NCBI GenBank assembly: GCA_021234155.1
Contig: JAJEKV010000188.1
Span: 468,452 to 532,451, forward strand
Direction: 5' to 3'
Origin: Isoetes taiwanensis
Taxonomy: Eukaryota > Streptophyta > Lycopodiopsida > Isoetales > Isoetaceae
DNA: 64,000 nt
Below are positions 57,924 through 64,000 of this stretch, in pieces. The notes under the pieces were generated by a model. The model saw only the letters and a list, made by a program, of their open reading frames with translations, did no database searches and was not told the DNA's origin. The translations under genes were made by a program, and so were the position numbers. Each line of letters opens with the position of its first letter. Within the stretch, counting starts at the first letter, position 1.

Positions 57924-58385
57924 TGATCTAACCCAGAAGATTTTTAGGTTAGCTACATCCTTAAATAACATTCCTTATCATGCCCTTCAGATCTGCCCAG
58001 TGTTTTCCCATATCCGAGCTCGATATATTTGGTTAGTTGTGCCTGACCAGCCGCTGCATGAGTTATTGAATACATCCTCCGTTGGGTTGTTGGGGTCATA
58101 CCTCTAGAAGGTTATGGATACATGGACTCAGTTGTGTCCTCGAGTACTGAATTGTCCTATACAATTGTACAGTGTACCATCATACTTATTACTGCTAAGG
58201 TTTTTTCCCTCGAAAACCCTTCGGGGCGGGGGCTTTTTAATCCTGGCAGTAATACAGTTGCTGCTCTCTTTTTGTTTAAGTCCCATAGGCCATTGGTCTC
58301 CGTGGACGATAAAAAATCTATTCTATTTTTATTGTTTTTTACTTTGAATGATCTAACCCAGAAGGTTTTTAAGTTTGCTACATCC
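57924..58385 (+). mobile_element. Tail-family copy B flanked by 37-bp direct repeats
   Basis: TGATCTAACCCAGAAG begins both 57924-57960 and 58349-58385 (3 mismatches in 37 bp). Between them lies a 3' end matching the LINE at 42.5 kb: TATTACTGCTAAGG, CGAAAACCCTTCGGGGCGGG, CCCATAGGCCATTGGTCTCC, GTGGACGATAAAAAATCT and a short CTATT tail. The flanks look like an unusually long target duplication. Confidence 0.6.
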
Positions 58386-59567
58386 TAACTGGTAAATGGC
58401 ATTCCTAAGAAATAACATTCATGCTCCTAAGAAATAACATTCTAGCAGGATTTCTAAGAAACAACATTCTAGCAGGACAGAAGACACATAAAAAATGCCA
58501 TCTATGGATTATTAAAGATGGCAACAGCTCAAATTTCCTGTAGCAGATGCTTCAGAATAAAAGTATTATTTTGTATCTAAATTTCAAGCACAATCGATGC
58601 AACAATGATGGCGCCTCCAAAGTAGCCTGAATGCACTGAATTAAATCAAATTACAGCCTCAAACTACTAGACCATAAACAAATGGTTTCTACGAGTGCCG
58701 CTGTACCCAAGAAGTACAGTTTGTCTTCCTCACCATCTTAGATAATGGCGACATAATACGAACGCATCCGATAACTCTACATACATCAGTACCTAATTAT
58801 GATTCGAGCAATTTTAAAATGCATCGTTCCCCTCTTCATATGACGCCAAAGAGAAAACTAGAGCCTTCTAGAACCTGCATTGAGGCTTCTAGAACATCTT
58901 ACAACAGGTTCTATAATCCAACAAAACCTTCTAGAAAGAACGCTTCCTTTCCAAAAGTTTTACGGCTTACACGTAATCGATTATAAACAAAACTAAGTTT
59001 GTATAAACAATATATTTAAGCTGGCCCCTTATCTACCCCATTACAATTATATACTAGAAATAACATTCAAAATTTTGAAACACATTGCAAATATTGGAGT
59101 TGATCGAACTTCTTTACATATAACAACATTACATATATAACTGGATCAATGTAATGTAGGCAATGTCTATTGATTGTGATGACACAGACACAACAATCCA
59201 ACTTCAAAGTATCATAGGGTAGATTGCAAAGGTGTTTAACTACACTTATGTCCATCAATAATGTTCATGCATTTCAAAACCAAAAAACAACCCAAACAGG
59301 ATAACAACTCGCTTGACTATGATAAAGTACATAAAATAGAAGGGGCTGCTCATGGCGCCAAAACCCACAAGCCGAAGGTCAGCGAGCTGCCTAGTTAAAA
59401 GAAATAGCTTACAAAATTCCCAATTCAAACATGTATGCTTAATCCAAATGCATTCGCATTATCAAATCATTCGAGAACAATGCAAATCATCGGATGCCCT
59501 CAAATTTTTGTGACGCATCTTTGAAGCGCTCTAATATCCAAAGACCAGAGCACTCCAACTTCTGCAA
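58386..59567. other. Intergenic, nothing recognised
   Basis: A small triplication of AAGAAATAACATTC-type phrases lies near 58408-58470. No gene is supported. Confidence 0.4.
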
Positions 59568-59702
59568 TTATGGGAACACAACTTCTACCCGACTGTCACT
59601 GCAAACTGTTATTGCAAATAGAAAGAAAGTGGTAAACATCGCAATCCACGTTCCCATAGCTCTAGCTTTATTCCGAGCCTCAAATCGTAACTCTCCCAAC
59701 AT
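59568..59702 (-). CDS. Possible 44-residue membrane peptide (uncertain)
   Basis: An ATG at 59702 opens a short frame with a charged start (FEARNKARAMG) followed by one hydrophobic segment (TWIAMFTTFFLFAITVC) and a stop. It lies divergent to PUR7 about 750 bp upstream of it. No family is recognised; it may be chance. Confidence 0.15.
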   Translation of the reverse strand: MLGELRFEARNKARAMGTWIAMFTTFFLFAITVCSDSRVEVVFP

Positions 59703-59881
59703 CTCCACCTTTGAATTGAAATAAGGGTGCTTTCCAATGAATTGCAGACCTGAAAAAGCCGTACTAAGGTCAAAAACCCGAGGCTCAGAATTGTGTGGAG
59801 AATACTTGCGACTCAGGTCCTAAACTTGAAATAAGCAAATAAGGCGCTCATGGGAATGTTGGAGCCTTCGACTTGACCTCG

Positions 59882-60152
59882 TTTTGGTCCCATGGGAAAG
59901 CACCATGGGTTTGACCTGGATTGCCGGACCTGGATTGCCGTACCCAGGTCTTGACCTGGGCAAAAAAGAATTGCGGACTGATTACTTTTCTTGTAGGTCG
60001 AAAACCTGAACCAAGCAAGGTCGGATCTTCATGGGATCATGGCATCTGGATGCCTGGCCAGAAAAAAGTTTAAGGTCAAATCTTCATGGGAACATGGCAT
60101 CTGTATGTTGGCCAAGAAAAATCTCAAGGTTTTGGGCCCATGGGAAAGCACC
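59882..60152. repeat. Nested duplications upstream of PUR7
   Basis: TTTTGG(T/G)CCCATGGGAAAGC occurs at 59882 and 60130. A block of about 50 bp (ATCTTCATGGGATCATGGCA and so on) occurs at 60017-60067 and 60072-60121. ACCTGGATTGCCG is tandem at about 59915-59941. All lie in the PUR7 promoter or 5' UTR region. Confidence 0.7.
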
Positions 60153-60189
60153 CTAAGAGAGGCATATCCCACAGCCATACCCAAGGTTT

Positions 60190-60441
60190 CTAGGGTTTGC
60201 AACCCAAACAGGGAAAATTCGAACAGAAAGGAACGCTGCTTTTGTAACAGCGAGCGGGGAGTCGAGGGAGGCGGCAGATCGATCGTCCGGATTTCTCTGG
60301 AACTGTCTGTGCATGTACAGGGAGGCTGCACGGATTTACTTGTGTGATTACACGGAGCTATCCGGATCTATCTGGGTATTTGCAGGTGTGCAGATTTGCA
60401 TCATTGAAGCTTGGGCCGTCGGAGCTTGGGTTCAGGGTTTA
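60190..60441 (+). promoter_or_regulatory. PUR7 5' region with telo-box-like motifs
   Basis: CTAGGGTTT at 60190-60198 and AGGGTTTA at 60434-60441 precede the ATG at 60453. Such motifs are common in growth-regulated plant genes, including nucleotide-synthesis genes. The exact transcription start is not visible. Confidence 0.35.
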
Positions 60442-60452
60442 GTGTAGTAGCT

Positions 60453-63063
60453 ATGGTTGCCCTTGGGCTCTACAGCATTGCGCCAGCTCTTTATTTCTCA
60501 AGCCCCAAACCAGGAGGGTCGCTTAAACCCATGCTCGTATCTTGCTCGGCATCTTCATCGCCAACAGCTATACCCTCCTTGAAGCTTGATCCCTGTCCTC
60601 CAGATATTGCTGATGTTATCAGCAAATCACTCTCTACTTGCTTAACCGAGACTCATTTGGACCAATCAATACCTGCACTTGGAACGAAAAAACGTGGCAA
60701 AGTAAGTCCCTTTTTATTTTCTGTTGCCTGCATTAGCATATTGCAAGAAATGATGTCAGATACAAGAGTATGACATGTGATTGTCCAACATTTTATACCT
60801 TTAAGACCATACACAAGTTCAGTTTATTTTGATATGAAAGGGAAAATTGTAAAACACAATACAGTAACTTGACATGGATTAATCTTTGAGTTAATATGGT
60901 ACTAAAAGTATGCACCATTCTGTCCTTTCCAGGTACGAGATGTCTATGAAACAGAAGACCACCTTGTCATGGTCACCACAGATAGGCTCAGTGCATTTGA
61001 TAGGAACTTAGCATCCATACCATACAAAGGGCAGGTACTTAAGCTGGATCAACAACCATAGTTACGTTTCAGGTCATGGCTCATATTATTTTTCTAGTTT
61101 GATTATTGATCTAAATTCCGTTGATCAAATCTATAGGTCTTGAACCAAACGAGTCTGTGGTGGTTTAATAATACACAAGACATTATCCCAAATGCAGTTG
61201 TATGTGCACCACATCCAAATGTCACAATAGCAAAGAAGTGCAGAGTATTCCCTGTGGAGTTTGTCGGTGAGATTTATTTTTCAACAAGGAATATAATTTT
61301 TTCTATCATATTCATGTACTCTGGAACACAATTTTAACATATTTGAGAACCCAATTCAACCTTGATCCTTTAAACTTTTCTTGGCGCAGTTAGGGGTTAT
61401 TTGACAGGAAGCACAAATACATCCTTATGGACTGTGTATAACAATGGTGTTAGGAACTATTGTGGCAATGCTATACGAGATGGTATATCTTTCTTACTTA
61501 AATGTCTGTGAGTGCAAAACTGTTATTTTTATAAATAAATGCGATTTTCATTCAATCTTAACTTACACAAGTGTATGTGCAATTATGGACATTGATGTAC
61601 TTCTTTCGGATCTTTACTTTTCTTGCAGGATGCTTATTCTTACACTTCATGATGGTGGCTATGTGCAGGTTTAGTAAAAAATCAGCAGTTAGACGAGGTC
61701 ATCCTAACACCAACTACAAAATCGGAGGAGCATGATTGTCCAATCTCTGGAAAAGAAGTATGTTGTTTTCCCCCGTCAAATGCAAGGAATTTTCATCTTA
61801 CCAAGTAGTTAATATATGGCAGTCCTTGCAAGATTGTATATCAAGGCCTGATGTCCCAGAGTGATTACAATGAAGTGTGTCAAAAGGCACTGGCACTTTT
61901 TGCCTATGGTCAGGTAAATGGTTTTAGGTGTTTGTCGCATAATATTGGTTTGATAGACAGTCTAAAAGGATACAGTTTATGTGTCTGGTCAGAAAACAGC
62001 ACTTGAACGCGGTCTACTGCTTGTTGACACAAAGTACGAGTTTGGAAAAGATGCAGATGGAAATATTCTTTTGCTTGATGAGGTGCACATCTTCCTTTCT
62101 TTCCATGGAATGACATGAAATACCATTAAAATTCTGTGTCCGCGGATTGATAAGATTGTATCCATGGGATGTCATGGGTCTAGAATCTCCCCTTTCAGCT
62201 AACAGATAATACACAACAGAGCATATAGACTCTATTTTTAGGAGCAGAACCCAGTAGCATCTAAGACCCTGGATTTTGTGCGAGGGGAACAGATTTTAGA
62301 GCTTAGGCAGGGATCAATTGAAACGCTTTAAGTTGAAAGATGTAATGTACCTCTTCTAATGAAAAGGAGAAAGAAAATGAGACGTGAATACAATTAATGC
62401 AGCAAGGACATTACATGAATCTTCAGAAAAATGGAAGCCCTGAAGGGGTGGGTTGTTGCAGGTTCATACACCCGACTCAAGCCGCTATTGGATTGCTTCT
62501 TCCTATCAAGAGCGCTTTAAGCATGGTCTCGAACCTGAGAATATTGATAAGGTCACACAACTATCTTTTCTCTTTGTTAATGCGTACATACATTGTTTGG
62601 GACTGTTTCACCAACTATGGGTCACAGGAGTTTTTGCGCCTCTGGTTCCAGAAGAATTCAAATCCATATGAGGACGAGGTAACTTTTCAATTTAGGTTAT
62701 ATCTTTGCTATCAATGCTGATAGGTTAGCTTGCAGGTGCTACCTTCTGCACCAGCTGACCTTGTGTGTGAACTTGCTTGGAGGTTTATATTCTCAGCCCT
62801 GATTAACATCCTGTTAGTTTATCATGTTTTTTAATTTTGTGGTTAAACTGGCAGATATATATTCCTTTATGAGACAATTACTGGGGAGCATATGAGCTAT
62901 CCCAAAGAGACTGTAAGTCTAATATTGTTTGATCCCTTCAAGAATTTGCATTTGTGAATCACAGTTGATGTGGGGAGCCATGCAGGAACTAATCGGGGAT
63001 CGAATTTTAAAGGATGTTTCAAAAGCTCTTCAAGTTATTTCGCAATTGGGTTGTAAATCATAG
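60453..63063 (+). CDS. PUR7: Phosphoribosylaminoimidazole-succinocarboxamide (SAICAR) synthase
   Basis: SAICAR synthase joins aspartate to CAIR, using ATP, in de novo purine synthesis, in plants mainly in plastids. Twelve exons fit, all GT-AG: 60453-60701, 60933-61034, 61137-61266, 61390-61482, 61669-61757, 61833-61913, 61993-62082, 62462-62551, 62628-62678, 62736-62782, 62855-62912 and 62986-63063. They sum to 1158 nt, 385 residues, in one frame. The first 60 or so residues are Ser/Pro-rich and transit-peptide-like. Family signatures follow: [74 protein letters not shown] and a C-terminal helix ending LGCKS. No broken residue or frameshift is seen, so the gene is probably functional. Confidence 0.95.
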
Positions 63064-64000
63064 CCTCCTCCTTCCGAGCAACACTTGCTACTTGGAGCCG
63101 TGACAGAGTAAAGAGTCAAAATAATTGACTCATAATGATGTGACATGCATTTGGATATACTGATGGCCCAAACAAGTGACTACAATAAAGCAAAACAGGG
63201 GAGCTAGCCCAATGGGAGCTAGGATATTTCACCCAGTTGATGCTGCTAGCTCCATACGGCATGAGAAAAGTATGCCAACATTCAATCGAGTTGCAAAGGA
63301 GCTTTGGTAAGCTTTGAAATGTACGTTTGTTATTGGTATGGATAACTGATTGGCTCTATTGAATAGATTATTTTGTTAGACTTTCCTTTTATGCAGGTGT
63401 GACAAAATACTTTAGTTCCTTTGATTGCAAACCATCCGATCGTTTAAATGTAAAACCTAAAAAGAAACTTTGTCCTGACATGAGAATCATGAATCAAACC
63501 ATTAGTTATAGGAGTACGTCTGCAAGGTGTATAAACATTCTAACATGTATCATCTTGGAAGGTGTGCTAGTTTGGGTGTGTACAGATGGCCTAGACATTT
63601 GAACATGCTTTTGCATATGCTATGGATATTATTAGTGCATCATTGAATGTCTTTGCATTTCTTACATCTCTCAATACATCTATAGCATAAAAAGGTGCTT
63701 CTGCACTTTGGGTTGCCTGCCAGTACAAAGAACAAAGCATTTATTGTCTCTCGATTATGGGGTAGATTCCTGTGAGCATTACACTCGTAGATTTTGAAAG
63801 TTGAATACCAAAATGGGGTATTAGACTCACAGTAGATTTGCAAGAATATTGTGCAAGTTGAATACGTCCAAAAAAAAAAAAAAAGTGTAAGTGGATTTCC
63901 TCAAAAGCTCAAAAAAGTGGGCTTGAACCCACCAAGGGAGTTAAACCACACCACCACCCCCCCCCCCCCCCGCCCCCTCACCCCAACCCAAAAAAAGCCT
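63064..64000. other. PUR7 3' flank
   Basis: Probable 3' UTR, then no gene. At 63920-63955 the - strand reads GGTGTGGTTTAACTCC then GGTGGGTTCAAGCCC, a weak tRNA-like SINE head, before C-runs at the window end. Confidence 0.4.

Noticed and set aside
63951-63975. C-runs at the window end as a regulatory element
   Set aside because: Simple low-complexity sequence; may also be affected by sequencing error.

Overview
The window is nuclear DNA of a land plant. It has spliceosomal GT-AG introns and plant-type PPR genes, including a full plastid pTAC2 homologue. It also has a MiAMP1-type secreted peptide, telo-box motifs before housekeeping genes, and much decayed retrotransposon DNA. Low gene density, a near-perfect tandem P-class PPR gene and a MiAMP1-like gene fit a fern, another non-seed vascular plant or a gymnosperm. 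I lean towards a fern, but the sequence alone does not settle it.

Five loci are convincing genes. They are pTAC2 (PPR-SMR, + strand, 13.6-17.4 kb, 4 exons), a MiAMP1-like antimicrobial peptide (- strand, 19.3-19.7 kb, 2 exons) and a Pcc1/LAGE3-type KEOPS subunit (+ strand, 27.0 kb, one exon). The others are a P-class PPR protein with about 15 motifs (- strand, 46.8-48.7 kb) and SAICAR synthase PUR7 (+ strand, 60.5-63.1 kb, 12 exons, fully reconstructed in frame). A sixth, unrecognised gene of very small exons is proposed at 56.27-57.29 kb on the - strand. The genes act separately (plastid transcription, defence, t6A tRNA modification, organelle RNA binding, purine synthesis); no operon-like grouping is expected or seen.

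The rest is mobile or repetitive. 3.9-5.6 kb is a foldback element whose arms carry about eleven 20-bp palindromes and whose core holds a promoter-like stretch and a presequence-like exon. 11.0-12.9 kb is a dead LINE (- strand). 18.2-18.6 kb is a 431-bp MITE with 62-bp inverted ends. 22.8-25.8 kb holds LINE fragments. 34.3-36.9 kb looks like a solo LTR with a 5-bp target duplication. 37.1-40.5 kb is a decayed gene or transposon with a GHTHDDID motif. 41.4-42.6 kb is a LINE whose 3' tail is shared with several short retroposons that end in different microsatellites. 44.8-45.2 kb is a 402-bp LINE insertion with a 14-bp target duplication. 50.1-53.1 kb is CACTA-like debris. An unnamed C-run-punctuated repeat occurs about five times.

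The most unusual items are the palindrome-studded foldback element with a captured gene start, the LINE/short-element tail family with switching tail units, the two-motif higher-order repeat and frameshifted tail of the PPR gene, and the decayed GHTHDDID element.
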